DNA of 40,753 nucleotides, from NCBI GenBank assembly GCA_937905835.1, contig CALCXK010000005.1:1-40753 (forward strand), written 5' to 3'. Within the stretch, counting starts at the first letter, position 1, and the number at the start of each line of letters is the position of its first letter. The stretch comes from an uncultured Ilumatobacter sp. GTDB lineage: Bacteria > Actinomycetota > Acidimicrobiia > Acidimicrobiales > Ilumatobacteraceae. A model generated the notes under the pieces. The model made no database searches. It was not told the DNA's origin and saw only the letters and a program-made list of their open reading frames with translations. A program made the position numbers and the translations under genes. This document shows, piece by piece, positions 15,433 through 24,438 of the stretch.

Positions 15433-16638
15433 GTGAACACGGCGCTCGTCGACTCACGGCGGGCCTGGCTGACCGTCGTTGCAGCATTCTTGGCATCAGG
15501 CGTCACGCTCGGCGTCGCTTACAGTTTCGGAGCTTTCTTCGAAGCGATGAGTGAGGAGTTCGGTGCGGCCAAGAGCGCAACCGCCGTGATCTTCGGGATC
15601 ACCACGTTCCTCTTCTTCTCGCTCAGCATCATTACGGGCCGACTGTCGGATCGGTTCGGCCCGCGGATCGTCTTGGTCATCGGTGCTGTGGCGATGCTCG
15701 TCGGCTTACTCGCCACGAGCCGCGTGAAGTCGCTCGGCCTGGGTTACGTCACCTACGGAGCAGGCGTCGGGATTGCTGCAGCGTGTGGATACGTGCCGAT
15801 GGTGGCGGTGGTCGGCGGCTGGTTCGTTGAGAAACGAGCTGTCGCTGTCGGGTTGGCGGTTGCCGGAATCGGTGTGGGCACGTTGGTGTTGTCACCAGTA
15901 TCTGCTGCACTGATCAATCGGTGGGGCTGGCGAGATACGTACGTCTTCTTCGCAGTAGGCGGCGCCAGTGTCCTCCTGCTGTGCATTCCACTGATCGACC
16001 GCCCACCGGGTGATGGAACGCCCCAGCCGTCCCGATTCGCCGATGCACTCGCAAGCCCAGTTTTCCGTCGAATCGCGATGTCTGCAACCGCCCTGGGGTT
16101 GGCGCTGTTCGTCCCGTTTGTCTTCGTTGGTCAGTACGCAAAAGAGCGCGGTGTCGGCTCGGTGCAGGCCGCCGTGCTCGTCGGCGTACTGGGTGGATCG
16201 AGCGTCGTGTCACGGGTGGGGTTCGGCTCGCTCGTTCGGCGGTTCGGATCGTTCCGGCTGTATCGGGCCTGCCTGGCAATCCTCGGTGGCAGTTTCCTGA
16301 TTTGGTTCGTTGCCGGGAGTTCCTACGCAGTGCTCGTCGTGTTCGTACTCGTGCTCGGCGTTGGGTACGGCGGATTCGTCGCGCTCAGCCCGATTGTCAT
16401 TTCCGACCGATTGGGTGTTTCTGGGCTCGGCTCAATCCTCGGCCTGCTGTACACGTCTCCAGGTGTCGGCGCGCTCATCGGAACGCCGTTCGCCGGTTGG
16501 GTCATCGATCAAACGGGTGGTTACCGGTGGACGATTGCCATCTGCTTTGGGTGCACCTGTATGGCGGTTGCGTTGCTCACCGGGTTGCCGGTCGACGCGT
16601 CAGGACGCCTTGAGCGTGCACCCAACGCACGCGGCTGA
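15433..16638 (+). CDS. MFS transporter, monocarboxylate/OFA-like
   Basis: A 401-residue major facilitator with about 12 transmembrane segments. The loop between TM2 and TM3 carries the MFS signature GRLSDRFGPR, and a weaker repeat (SRVGFGSLVRRFG) marks the second half. The overall pattern (start AWLTVVAAFLASGVTLGVAYSFGAFF, then a SxxxG-rich TM4-5) resembles bacterial oxalate/formate and monocarboxylate-type MFS proteins more than sugar porters. The substrate is unknown. It follows the alpha-galactosidase by 83 nt but has its own TACGTT box 6 nt before GTG 15433, so it may be independently transcribed. The stop is 1 nt from the stop of the convergent oxygenase gene. Confidence 0.87.
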   Translation: MNTALVDSRRAWLTVVAAFLASGVTLGVAYSFGAFFEAMSEEFGAAKSATAVIFGITTFLFFSLSIITGRLSDRFGPRIVLVIGAVAMLVGLLATSRVKSLGLGYVTYGAGVGIAAACGYVPMVAVVGGWFVEKRAVAVGLAVAGIGVGTLVLSPVSAALINRWGWRDTYVFFAVGGASVLLLCIPLIDRPPGDGTPQPSRFADALASPVFRRIAMSATALGLALFVPFVFVGQYAKERGVGSVQAAVLVGVLGGSSVVSRVGFGSLVRRFGSFRLYRACLAILGGSFLIWFVAGSSYAVLVVFVLVLGVGYGGFVALSPIVISDRLGVSGLGSILGLLYTSPGVGALIGTPFAGWVIDQTGGYRWTIAICFGCTCMAVALLTGLPVDASGRLERAPNARG

Positions 16639-16639
16639 C

Positions 16640-17581
16640 TCAATTGACAGTTGACTGGAACTTCCGCATCAGCCACGGGCCGGCTTGGACCGGTTCGTGC
16701 TTTGGTGCACGTCCCTGCTCGACGCATGTCGGGAGGCACTCGATCGTGGCATCCCAGTTCGCCATGTGGAAGAAGGCCATCGACTGACGCGCTGAGGGGT
16801 CGGCTGCGGTGACGCGATGGACTGTGGATCGCCAGCGATCATTCGTCCACTGGGCGATTGAGTCGCCGAGGTTGACGACAAAGCTGTTCGGGTCGGGCGC
16901 GATATCGATCCACGACCCGTCTGCCGATTCAATCTGCAGTCCTGCCACGTCATCGGTCCGCAGAATCGTGAGCGTCCCGTAGTCGGAGTGCGCGCCAGCG
17001 CGGAGTGCATCAAGTTCGACCGCACCCGTTTCGATAGCCGGGTAGTTGAGTGCGCGCATCGAGGTGATCGGACGATCGATCAGCGGATCGAAGAAGTCTG
17101 CGGGCAGGTCGAGTGCGATGGCCATCACCGACATCAAGTGTTCGCTGACCGCTGCGAGCGCTCGGTAGTACGCAGTCCACGATTCGCGGAGGCGTGGTGG
17201 GTGCTCAGGCCACAGGCTGGTTGAACGAATCCATGCGTCGTCGGTGGATGCCGGAGTCGGATTGGCACCGCAGTCAGGGCCGACCGACAGTGATTCCTTG
17301 AGGTCGGGCGGAGGGGATTCGGCTCCGGTCGACTTGGCGAGCGACTCAAACCCGAAAGGTGAGAATCCGTACGGGTAACCGGGCTCGGGGAACTCGATCC
17401 GCCGCTTCTCATCCTCGGCGAGTGCGAAGAACTTGGCAGCATCGTTCCATGCTGCATCAGCGATCGACCGTTCGATCGACTCGAGTGGGATGCAGAAGAA
17501 CCCCACTTCCTTGCACGCTCTTGCCATGCTGCGGGCCTGCTTGTCGATTGGGGCCGTCAGATCGATCAGGTCCAGCTGCAT
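16640..17581 (-). CDS. 2-oxoglutarate/Fe(II)-dependent oxygenase, isopenicillin N synthase-like
   Basis: A 313-residue enzyme of the IPNS/plant-type 2OG-Fe(II) dioxygenase family. The N-terminal DIOX_N region (EVGFFCIPLESIE; FFALAEDEKRRIEFP) is followed by the double-stranded beta-helix core with the iron triad His198 and Asp200 (AHSDYGTLTIL) and His255 (STVHRV), plus the 2OG-binding R-x-S pair Arg265/Ser267 (ARQSMAFF). These enzymes hydroxylate or desaturate small molecules; no substrate is evident and no biosynthetic cluster is present. ATG 17581 has GGAG 7 nt upstream. ATG 17593 is in frame and equally possible. The stop is 1 nt from that of the MFS gene. Confidence 0.9.
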   Translation of the reverse strand: MQLDLIDLTAPIDKQARSMARACKEVGFFCIPLESIERSIADAAWNDAAKFFALAEDEKRRIEFPEPGYPYGFSPFGFESLAKSTGAESPPPDLKESLSVGPDCGANPTPASTDDAWIRSTSLWPEHPPRLRESWTAYYRALAAVSEHLMSVMAIALDLPADFFDPLIDRPITSMRALNYPAIETGAVELDALRAGAHSDYGTLTILRTDDVAGLQIESADGSWIDIAPDPNSFVVNLGDSIAQWTNDRWRSTVHRVTAADPSARQSMAFFHMANWDATIECLPTCVEQGRAPKHEPVQAGPWLMRKFQSTVN

Positions 17582-17643
17582 CTGTGACTCCATCGGGGCA
17601 CGATATGCGAATGGCCGTCCGCCACTGCGATTTGCGGCGCGCT

Positions 17644-17815
17644 CCCGACAAACCTGCCTTTCCCAAACATCCCCAACCAAAATGGAGACCGTACTGACGC
17701 GCAGGCGATGCGAAATGGTCTCAGTTCCGGGAGGTTTCGAAGCCTTTGGCGAAATCGGGACCGTAACGACGGGTCCGTGGCGTGTTTTGGTCTCCATTTT
17801 GGGAAAGGCGTCGGG
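17644..17815. repeat. Long imperfect inverted repeat upstream of gatC
   Basis: The left arm (17644-17690) holds CCCGAC, then GCCTTTCCCAAA, then AAAATGGAGACC, interrupted by short insertions. The right arm (17789-17815) is the reverse complement of those blocks joined directly. The arms are about 100 nt apart and fill most of the spacer between the divergent oxygenase and gatC genes. The right arm carries TTTTGGTC, also seen in palindrome C. It could be a regulatory dyad or the decayed ends of a small inserted element. Confidence 0.55.
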
Positions 17816-17834
17816 ATAGTGAATTTCGGTGGGC

Positions 17835-17857
17835 GCCGGAGGGGGATAGCCTCCGGC
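17835..17857 (+). promoter_or_regulatory. Hairpin covering the gatC ribosome-binding site
   Basis: GCCGGAGG (17835-17842) and CCTCCGGC (17850-17857) form a perfect 8-bp stem with a 7-nt loop, ending 2 nt before the gatC GTG. The GGAGGGGG ribosome site is in the left arm and loop, so the stem would hide it. This suggests translational control of the gatCAB operon, or a cleavage site. Confidence 0.5.
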
Positions 17858-17859
17858 AA

Positions 17860-18168
17860 GTGCCAGATGTCCCCAAGATCAGTGCCGCAGACGTGAGCAA
17901 GGTGGCCACCTTGGCCCGACTCTCTCTAACCGGCGACGAGTTGACCACGGCGACCGCCGAACTGTCGGCGATGCTCGACCATTTCGCCGACATCGATGCG
18001 CTTGATCTCGACGGAGTTGAGCCGATGATGCAACCGACGCCACTCGCCAACGTGATGCGCGAAGACATCGAGGGAGAGACGCTCGATCGTGACGAAGTGC
18101 TCGGTCAAGCGCCCCTCACAGAAGACGGCCGTTTCCGTGTGCCGCCGATCATCGGGATCGAAGACTGA
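17860..18168 (+). CDS. gatC: Asp-tRNA(Asn)/Glu-tRNA(Gln) amidotransferase subunit C
   Basis: A 102-residue GatC. It matches the family start (PKISAADVSKVATLARLSL) and the C-terminal pattern with R-E-D and an APL-x-x-DGRFRVPPII end. GatC wraps around GatA and stabilises the GatCAB complex that converts Glu-tRNA(Gln) or Asp-tRNA(Asn) to the amidated forms. The start is GTG 17860, with GGAGGGGG upstream inside a hairpin. It is first gene of gatC-gatA-gatB, with gatA 5 nt downstream. Confidence 0.92.
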   Translation: MPDVPKISAADVSKVATLARLSLTGDELTTATAELSAMLDHFADIDALDLDGVEPMMQPTPLANVMREDIEGETLDRDEVLGQAPLTEDGRFRVPPIIGIED

Positions 18169-18173
18169 ACGGC

Positions 18174-19634
18174 ATGAGCGATCAGCCAACCACCGCCGTC
18201 GATCTTGCTGAGAACGTCCGCAACGGCAGCACCAAGGCCGTCGATGTCGTCGACGAATACCTCGCCCGCATCGATGAACGCGACGGTGAGATCAACGCCT
18301 TCAACCTCGTACTCACCGATCAGGCACGCGAACGCGCTGCCGAGATCGACGAGATGATTTCCCTCGGTCGCGACCCGGGCCCGCTCGCCGGAGTCCCGGT
18401 AGCGCTCAAAGACAACCTCTGTACCCGAGGCATCCCGACCACGTGCTCGTCCAAAATCCTCGCCGATTGGAAGCCGCCCTACGACGCCACCGTGGTCACC
18501 CGACTGCGTGACGCCGGAGCGATCTTCGTGGGCAAAACCAACCTCGACGAGTTCGCCATGGGATCGAGTACCGAAAACTCCGCGTTCGGCCCGACTAAAA
18601 ACCCGCATGACACGACTCGCGTTCCCGGTGGCTCGTCGGGTGGCTCGGCCGCAGCCGTGGCTGCGAACTTTGCACCCCTCAGCTTCGGCTCAGACACCGG
18701 TGGATCGATCCGGCAACCTGCAGCACTGTGTGGCGTGGTCGGCGTCAAACCCACCTACGGCGCAGTCAGTCGACTCGGACTCGTCGCATTCGGCTCGAGT
18801 CTCGACCAGATCGGCCCGTTTGCCCATACGGTGCGCGACGCAGCGGTCGCGCTCGAAACGATCAGCGGCCACGATCCGGGCGATTCAACGAGCATTCAGC
18901 AGAGCCCGCTCAACCTCAGCCAGGCCCTCGACCTCGGCGTGGTTGGTCTGCGGGTCGGACGCATCACCGATCTACCGAAGGGTGCGAGCCCCGACGTTGA
19001 GGAACGCCTCGAGGCGGCCTTCGATGCGCTGCGCGAGGCAGGTGCTGAGATCATCGATGTCGAGATACCCGCATTCAGTTATGGCCTCACCGCCTACTAC
19101 CTGATTGCGCCTGCGGAGGCCTCAAGCAACCTGGCGCGTTTTGACGGCGTTCGATTCGGCATGCGTACACCAGCGCCTGACACCAACTCGATGTACACGG
19201 CCACGCGCACCGATGGCTTCGGCGCCGAGGTAAAGCGCCGCATCATGCTCGGCACGTATGCGCTCTCCGCCGGTTACTACGACGCCTACTACGGGCGTGC
19301 GCAGAAGGTCCGCCGGCTGATCGCCAACGACTTCGCTGCGGCCTACGCCAAGGCCGATGTGCTCCTCACGCCGGCATCGCCGACGGTTGCGTTCGAACTC
19401 GGTGACAAGAACAGCGACCCGCTTGCTATGTACCTCTGCGACACGTACACGATCCCGTCGAACCTCACCGGCGACCCGGGTATGAGCATCCCGTTTGGCA
19501 CCGGCGAACACGGCCTGCCGGTCGGCGTGCAGATCCTTGCCCCGGCACTCAAGGACGATGTCATGTTCCAGACCGCAGCGACGCTTGAACGGCACATGCA
19601 GAACCACCAGGATCAGAACGTGAGCGGATCATGA
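18174..19634 (+). CDS. gatA: Asp-tRNA(Asn)/Glu-tRNA(Gln) amidotransferase subunit A
   Basis: A 486-residue amidase-signature enzyme that releases ammonia from glutamine for the GatB kinase/transamidase site. The Ser-cisSer-Lys triad is intact: Lys79 (VPVALKDN), Ser154 (GGSSGGSAAA) and Ser178 (SDTGGSIRQP), at the same positions as in Staphylococcus aureus GatA. Length is typical. It starts 5 nt after gatC, and its TGA overlaps the gatB start in an ATGA junction, showing translational coupling of the subunits. Confidence 0.97.
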   Translation: MSDQPTTAVDLAENVRNGSTKAVDVVDEYLARIDERDGEINAFNLVLTDQARERAAEIDEMISLGRDPGPLAGVPVALKDNLCTRGIPTTCSSKILADWKPPYDATVVTRLRDAGAIFVGKTNLDEFAMGSSTENSAFGPTKNPHDTTRVPGGSSGGSAAAVAANFAPLSFGSDTGGSIRQPAALCGVVGVKPTYGAVSRLGLVAFGSSLDQIGPFAHTVRDAAVALETISGHDPGDSTSIQQSPLNLSQALDLGVVGLRVGRITDLPKGASPDVEERLEAAFDALREAGAEIIDVEIPAFSYGLTAYYLIAPAEASSNLARFDGVRFGMRTPAPDTNSMYTATRTDGFGAEVKRRIMLGTYALSAGYYDAYYGRAQKVRRLIANDFAAAYAKADVLLTPASPTVAFELGDKNSDPLAMYLCDTYTIPSNLTGDPGMSIPFGTGEHGLPVGVQILAPALKDDVMFQTAATLERHMQNHQDQNVSGS

Positions 19635-21103
19635 GCATCACCTACGTGAATGACGACGGCTACTACCCGTTAAACGAGGAATACGCTCGATGGGAACACG
19701 AGGGCTACGAGATGGTCGTCGGCCTCGAAGTGCACGTCGAACTCGCCACGCGCACCAAGCTGTTTTCAGCCTCACCAAACCGCTTCGGTGACGAGCCAAA
19801 CACGAACATCGACCCGGTCACGCTCGGCTTGCCCGGTGCACTGCCAGTGCTCAACAGGCAGGCAGTCGAACTGGCCATTCGTCTCGGCCTTGCACTCAAC
19901 TGCACCGTCCAGAAGTCGACGTTCGCCCGCAAGAACTACTTCTACCCGGACATGCCGAAGGCGTACCAGATCAGCCAGTACGACGAGCCGATCAACATCG
20001 ACGGCTGGCTCGACCTGCCCGACGGTTTTCGTGTTGGTATCGAGCGCGGTCACCTCGAAGAAGACACCGGCAAGTCGACTCACGTCGGTGGTGCCGGGGG
20101 CCGAATCCACGGTTCTGATTACTCACTGATCGACTTCAACCGTGCTGGTGTTCCATTGGTCGAGATCGTCAGCCGCCCGGACATCCGGCATCCCGAGCAG
20201 GCCAAGGCGTACGTAACCGAACTGCGCGGCATCCTCGTCGCCGTCGGTGCTTCTGATGCGAAGATGGAAGAGGGCTCGATGCGCGTCGATGCCAATGTTT
20301 CGGTCCGCAAGCCCGGGGCTGACTTCAACACGCGTTGTGAGATCAAGAACGTCAACTCGGTGCGTTCGCTCGGCCGAGCAATCGAATACGAGGCGCAGCG
20401 CCAGGTCATGCTGCATGAAGCGGGCCAGCCTGTCGTGCAGCAGACTCGTCACTGGGACGAGAACGACGGCCGCACCCACACGCTGCGGTCGAAGGAAGAC
20501 GCCGACGACTATCGGTACTTCCTCGAACCTGATCTCGTCGTCGTCGACCCCGGCATCGAATGGATTGAAGCGGTTCGCGCGGCACTCCCAGCGCTCCCCG
20601 CTGAGCGGCGGGCCGGTCTCGCCGCAATCACCGGTCAGGTGGCCAATTCGGAAGCGATCATGGTCGTGACCGAACGCGGCCACGACAGTTACGTCATGGA
20701 CGTTGCGAAGCACGGCGGCAACGCAGAGATCGCACTCAAACATCTCCAGCAATCGCCCGAGGCTGCTGCCGTTCCGGCAGAAAATGTTGCCAAGCTGACC
20801 ACCATGGAAGCTTCCGGCGGGCTGACGGCCACGCAGGCTAAGCAGGTTCTTGCTGACATGGTCGAGGCGGGCGGTGGCGATGCTGAAGCGATCGCAGCCG
20901 ATAAGGGCTTCGAAGCAATGGACAACTCCGAGCTGGAGTCGATGGTCGACGCGGCAATCGCCGCGCAACCTGACGCCTGGGAGAAGTTCTGTGCTGGCGA
21001 AGGCAAGGCGATGGGCGCGCTTGTCGGCGCCGTTATGAAAGCGTCAAAGGGCCAGGCCGACGGCAAAGCCGTCACAGCGCTCCTCAACGTCAAGAAGAGC
21101 TGA
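19631..21103 (+). CDS. gatB: Asp-tRNA(Asn)/Glu-tRNA(Gln) amidotransferase subunit B
   Basis: A 490-residue GatB, which phosphorylates the mischarged aminoacyl-tRNA and amidates it with ammonia from GatA. Family blocks are clear: VVGLEVHVELATRTKLFSAS (29-48), KNYFYPDMPKAYQISQYD, GVPLVEIVSRPDIR and SMRVDANVSVRKPG with TRCEIKNVNS. The C-terminal GatB/YqeY helical domain that binds the tRNA elbow begins near residue 340. A short extra N-terminal extension precedes the first block. Its presence implies that this organism lacks GlnRS or AsnRS, or both. The stop is 5 nt from the end of the convergent LLM gene. Confidence 0.97.
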   Translation: MSITYVNDDGYYPLNEEYARWEHEGYEMVVGLEVHVELATRTKLFSASPNRFGDEPNTNIDPVTLGLPGALPVLNRQAVELAIRLGLALNCTVQKSTFARKNYFYPDMPKAYQISQYDEPINIDGWLDLPDGFRVGIERGHLEEDTGKSTHVGGAGGRIHGSDYSLIDFNRAGVPLVEIVSRPDIRHPEQAKAYVTELRGILVAVGASDAKMEEGSMRVDANVSVRKPGADFNTRCEIKNVNSVRSLGRAIEYEAQRQVMLHEAGQPVVQQTRHWDENDGRTHTLRSKEDADDYRYFLEPDLVVVDPGIEWIEAVRAALPALPAERRAGLAAITGQVANSEAIMVVTERGHDSYVMDVAKHGGNAEIALKHLQQSPEAAAVPAENVAKLTTMEASGGLTATQAKQVLADMVEAGGGDAEAIAADKGFEAMDNSELESMVDAAIAAQPDAWEKFCAGEGKAMGALVGAVMKASKGQADGKAVTALLNVKKS

Positions 21104-21108
21104 ACGCG

Positions 21109-22269
21109 TCAGCTTGCAGCAACCTCTGCTTCGTATCGAGCGGTTGCTTCGTCGACGGCTGCCAGCTGCTTGTCGGCGAGTTCAGGCCGTGATTTTTCCG
21201 CACGATCTGCTGCGCCAATCAAGCTGCCCACACTGCCTTGGAAACGCGGCATGACGTGGCGCGCAAGCAGTTCGTAGCTCTTTCGTGTCGCTGCGGTGTT
21301 CGCCCAGTTGTGGCTCAGCGTCAGATACGCACCGAAACCACCGTTCGACTGTTCGAGCAGTTCTTCGATCTGAGCAATCGCCTGGTCAGGCGTTCCGATC
21401 ACGCCGAGTCCGCCGTTGACAAAGTCGACCATTTCGTCGATGTCGCCACCTTCGACCGCCATCTGCGGAAACGCCGCAACGTTTTGGAAATAGCGGAACC
21501 ATTGCGTGATCCCGTACTCGACGTCGTTGCGAGCTTGTTCTTCGGTTTCAGCGATGTGCATCAGCCCGACCAGGCGCCACTTGTCGCGGTCAGCGACCTG
21601 ACCGTGCTGAGCAGCGACGTCTTCCTGGATACTCCAGTGATGTGCCAGCACGTCCATCCCGATGGCTACCGTGGCGCCGAGTGACAGAACACCGGCACCG
21701 TACTTTCCGGCCAGTTTTGCGCCCGACGGAGATGCGACCGCAGCGACGGCGATGTCGAATAGCGGTTCCGAGTATGGCCGCAAGTGCAGTCGGGCGTCCT
21801 TCAGGGTGAGGTGATCCGAGGAGTAGTTCACCGGCTCGTCGGTGGTCAGGAGTTGCATCACGATTGCCATGTACTCCTCGAGTAGCGGCCGCATCTCGCT
21901 GGGTTCAAGCCCGAGCATCGCAGCGTCGGTCGGCAGTGCTCCGGGGCCGACGCCGAGCATGATTCGTCCACGTGTGAGATGGTCGAGGAGTACGATCCGC
22001 TCAGCGGTCCACAGAGGGTTGTGATACGGGAGCGACACAACGCCGGTGCCGAGCTTGATGCGCTTGGTTCGCGCTGCTGCAGCGGCGATGAAGATTTCGG
22101 GTGACGCAATGATCTCGCTGCCCGCCGAATGGTGCTCGCCGATCCAGGCCTCGTCGAAGCCGAGCTGGTCCATGTACTGAATCAGCTCGAGGTCTTGTTC
22201 GAGTGACAGGGTCGGGTTGTGTTCCGGGGGGTGAAACGGGGCCATGAAAGTACCGAATCGTAAGCGCAT
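21109..22269 (-). CDS. LLM-class flavin-dependent monooxygenase, limonene 1,2-monooxygenase-like
   Basis: A 386-residue bacterial luciferase-like protein. The TIM-barrel start MRLRFGTFMAPFHPPEHNPT and the blocks EAWIGEHHSAG, GTGVVSLPYHNPL and RIMLGVGPGALPTDA match the LLM family. Length and N-terminal sequence recall Rhodococcus limonene 1,2-monooxygenase (LimB) and its many actinobacterial homologues. Such enzymes use FMNH2 supplied by a separate reductase; a flavin reductase gene lies at 27433 but is not linked. The substrate cannot be stated. It is cytoplasmic, convergent with gatB, and upstream of it lies a 460-nt spacer before ilvD. Confidence 0.88.
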   Translation of the reverse strand: MRLRFGTFMAPFHPPEHNPTLSLEQDLELIQYMDQLGFDEAWIGEHHSAGSEIIASPEIFIAAAAARTKRIKLGTGVVSLPYHNPLWTAERIVLLDHLTRGRIMLGVGPGALPTDAAMLGLEPSEMRPLLEEYMAIVMQLLTTDEPVNYSSDHLTLKDARLHLRPYSEPLFDIAVAAVASPSGAKLAGKYGAGVLSLGATVAIGMDVLAHHWSIQEDVAAQHGQVADRDKWRLVGLMHIAETEEQARNDVEYGITQWFRYFQNVAAFPQMAVEGGDIDEMVDFVNGGLGVIGTPDQAIAQIEELLEQSNGGFGAYLTLSHNWANTAATRKSYELLARHVMPRFQGSVGSLIGAADRAEKSRPELADKQLAAVDEATARYEAEVAAS

Positions 22270-22433
22270 TGGATGTCTCCTTCATGACGCCGCGCGCAGA
22301 GCCCGCAGCGGTGGTTTCCCCGATTGCAAAACGTATGTGCTCATGTGCATCTCGGTCAAGTCGGAGTGATCTCTACGGATCGACTGTCCAGAGCGCGGCG
22401 GAATGGATCGCGAGAGAGGAGGCAGTGGCCGCG

Positions 22434-22721
22434 TCAGTGAGCGGTGATCGCTTCGAGCACGCGCAGTGCGACGTTGATCGTGACGGCCACGACCTCATCG
22501 TTGCCGACGATGAAGGCATCGTTGAACGCTTTGTGGCCAGAAGGGTGGACTTGCTCGACGAGGTTGAGCAAATTTGGGGCCCGACGTGATTGGAACGCAA
22601 TCCAGCCGCCGAGATGATGTTGCAGCGAAATAGAGCCAACCGGCAGGACGTTGCCGTTGACGTCTTCACCGCGTCTGGTGCGCGCAGCACCAGGTTCTGC
22701 TTCGTGGGTCCGCACTATCAT
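22434..22721 (-). CDS. Possible small hypothetical protein
   Basis: A 95-codon frame (ATG 22721; the frame is open to 22742) ends in DEVVAVTINVALRVLEAITAH. Third-position GC is high, as in true genes of this window, and the inner region looks foldable (LGGWIAFQSRRAPNLLNLVE). It would start within the ilvD promoter on the other strand. I recognise no family. The antisense frame is also open with lower third-position GC, so chance coding is possible. Confidence 0.3.
   Translation of the reverse strand: MIVRTHEAEPGAARTRRGEDVNGNVLPVGSISLQHHLGGWIAFQSRRAPNLLNLVEQVHPSGHKAFNDAFIVGNDEVVAVTINVALRVLEAITAH
22716..22721 (+). promoter_or_regulatory. -10 box of a leaderless ilvD transcript
   Basis: TATCAT, then 7 nt, then the ilvD ATG at 22729; no ribosome-binding sequence is visible. 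Spacing places the transcription start at the initiation codon. Confidence 0.55.
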
Positions 22722-22728
22722 CACCGCC

Positions 22729-24438
22729 ATGTCCGCTGACAATCAGAACACCCCTGTCGACATCAAGCCGCGATCGCGCGACGTCACCGATGGCATGCAG
22801 AAGGCACCGTCGCGCTCAATGCTGCGTGCGATTGGCATGGGTGACGACGACTGGGAGAAGCCGCAGATTGGCCTCGCCAACGCATGGAACGAAGTCACGC
22901 CATGCAACATGACGTTGCGCAAGCTTGCCGAGCAGGCCAAGGCGGGCGTCAACGCTGCCGGTGGTTTCGGCATGGAGTTCGGCACGATTACCGTGTCCGA
23001 CGGCATTTCGATGGGTCACGAAGGCATGCGAGCATCGCTGGTTTCGCGTGAAGTCATCACCGACTCGGTCGAGACCGTCATGCACGCCGAACGCCTCGAC
23101 GGATTCGTCGGCCTTGCCGGCTGCGACAAGTCGATCCCCGGCATGCTCATGGCGGCAGCGCGCCTCGACCTCGCCTCGGTGTTCGTGTACAACGGTTCCA
23201 TCATGCCAGGGGAACACAACGGCAAGGCGCTCGACATCACCTCGGTGTTCGAAGCTGTTGGTGCGCACGCTGCTGGCATGATCGACGACCAGGAACTCCA
23301 CGACATCGAAGTGAAGGCATGCCCCGGCGAGGGCGCCTGCGGTGGCATGTTTACCGCCAACACGATGAGTTCGATCGCCGAGGCGCTTGGGATGAGCCTC
23401 CCTGGCTCCGCATCGCCGCCGGCGATTGATCCGCGTCGGGCGGTCGATGCACGCCTCGCGGGCGAGGCTGTTGTCGGACTACTCCGGCTCGGTATCACGT
23501 CGCGCCAGATCATGACCAAGGCTGCGTTCGAGAACGCGATTGCGCTGACCTCGGCGCTCGGTGGATCCACCAACGCTGTTCTCCATCTGCTTGCTATCGC
23601 TAACGAGGCCGGCGTCGATCTCCGACTTGACGACTTCAACCGGATCGCCGACAAGGTGCCCCACATCGCCGACATGACCCCCGGTGGCAAGTTCCACATG
23701 AGTGATCTCGACAAGGTCGGAGGCGTCCCAGGTGTTCTCAAGCACCTGCTCGACAACGGCATGTTGAACGGCGATTGCATGACCGTCACCGGTAGGACGA
23801 TGGCCGAGAATCTCAACGCAATGGACATCGCCGAGCCCGACGGCGTCGTGGTTCACCCGGTCAGCGCACCAATCCACCGCGAGGGTGGCATCAACATCCT
23901 CACTGGCTCGCTCGCCCCGTTGGGTTCGGTTGTCAAAGTTGCTGGCCTCAGCGCCGAGCAGATGCATTTCGAAGGTCCGGCCCGGGTCTACGACGACGAG
24001 TCGTTTGCGATGGCGGCGATTCTTGCTGGCGAAATCGACGCCGGCGACGTCATTGTCATCCGCTACGAGGGCCCCAAGGGAGGCCCTGGCATGCGCGAAA
24101 TGCTTGCCATTACCGGAGCGCTCAAAGGCGCTGGCCGCGGTGGCGACGTCGCGCTGATCACCGACGGTCGATTCTCGGGCGGCACGTGGGGCTTTTGCAT
24201 CGGCCACGTCGCACCAGAAGCAGCCGACGGTGGCCCGATTGCATTTGTCGAGGAGGGCGACGTGATTCTGATCGATGTGCCGAGCAAGAAGCTCGACCTG
24301 CAGGTTTCTGACGAGGTACTCGCTGCTCGAAAGACCGGTTGGCAGCCCAACGCGCCGCGCTACACAACAGGTGTTCTCGGCAAGTACGCACGGCTCGTCC
24401 AGGGTGCTGAAACTGGCGCCATAACCAACCCTCTCTGA
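22729..24438 (+). CDS. ilvD: Dihydroxy-acid dehydratase
   Basis: A 569-residue iron-sulfur dehydratase that converts dihydroxyisovalerate and dihydroxymethylvalerate to the 2-keto acids, the third common step of valine and isoleucine synthesis. Cluster and metal motifs: TPCN with Cys59, GLAGCDKSIPG with Cys132, and ACPGEGACGGMFTANT with Cys204. The C-terminal swivelling domain includes ALITDGRFSGGTWGFCIGHV. Three conserved cysteines allow a [2Fe-2S] or [4Fe-4S] cluster. The start at ATG 22729 is supported by a -10 box 7 nt upstream and by family alignment. It lies 10 kb from ilvBNC rather than in that operon. Confidence 0.96.
   Translation: MSADNQNTPVDIKPRSRDVTDGMQKAPSRSMLRAIGMGDDDWEKPQIGLANAWNEVTPCNMTLRKLAEQAKAGVNAAGGFGMEFGTITVSDGISMGHEGMRASLVSREVITDSVETVMHAERLDGFVGLAGCDKSIPGMLMAAARLDLASVFVYNGSIMPGEHNGKALDITSVFEAVGAHAAGMIDDQELHDIEVKACPGEGACGGMFTANTMSSIAEALGMSLPGSASPPAIDPRRAVDARLAGEAVVGLLRLGITSRQIMTKAAFENAIALTSALGGSTNAVLHLLAIANEAGVDLRLDDFNRIADKVPHIADMTPGGKFHMSDLDKVGGVPGVLKHLLDNGMLNGDCMTVTGRTMAENLNAMDIAEPDGVVVHPVSAPIHREGGINILTGSLAPLGSVVKVAGLSAEQMHFEGPARVYDDESFAMAAILAGEIDAGDVIVIRYEGPKGGPGMREMLAITGALKGAGRGGDVALITDGRFSGGTWGFCIGHVAPEAADGGPIAFVEEGDVILIDVPSKKLDLQVSDEVLAARKTGWQPNAPRYTTGVLGKYARLVQGAETGAITNPL

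Larger units (their letters stand above)
22270..22728. other. 460-nt spacer between the LLM gene and ilvD
   Basis: This spacer must contain the LLM promoter (minus strand) and the ilvD promoter (near 22716). The only coding candidate is a minus-strand frame at 22434-22721. The remainder shows nothing I can support. Confidence 0.45.

Noticed and set aside
22269..22589. Plus-strand 106-codon frame in the LLM/ilvD spacer
   Set aside because: Lower third-position GC than its mirror frame, and no ribosome site or family pattern.
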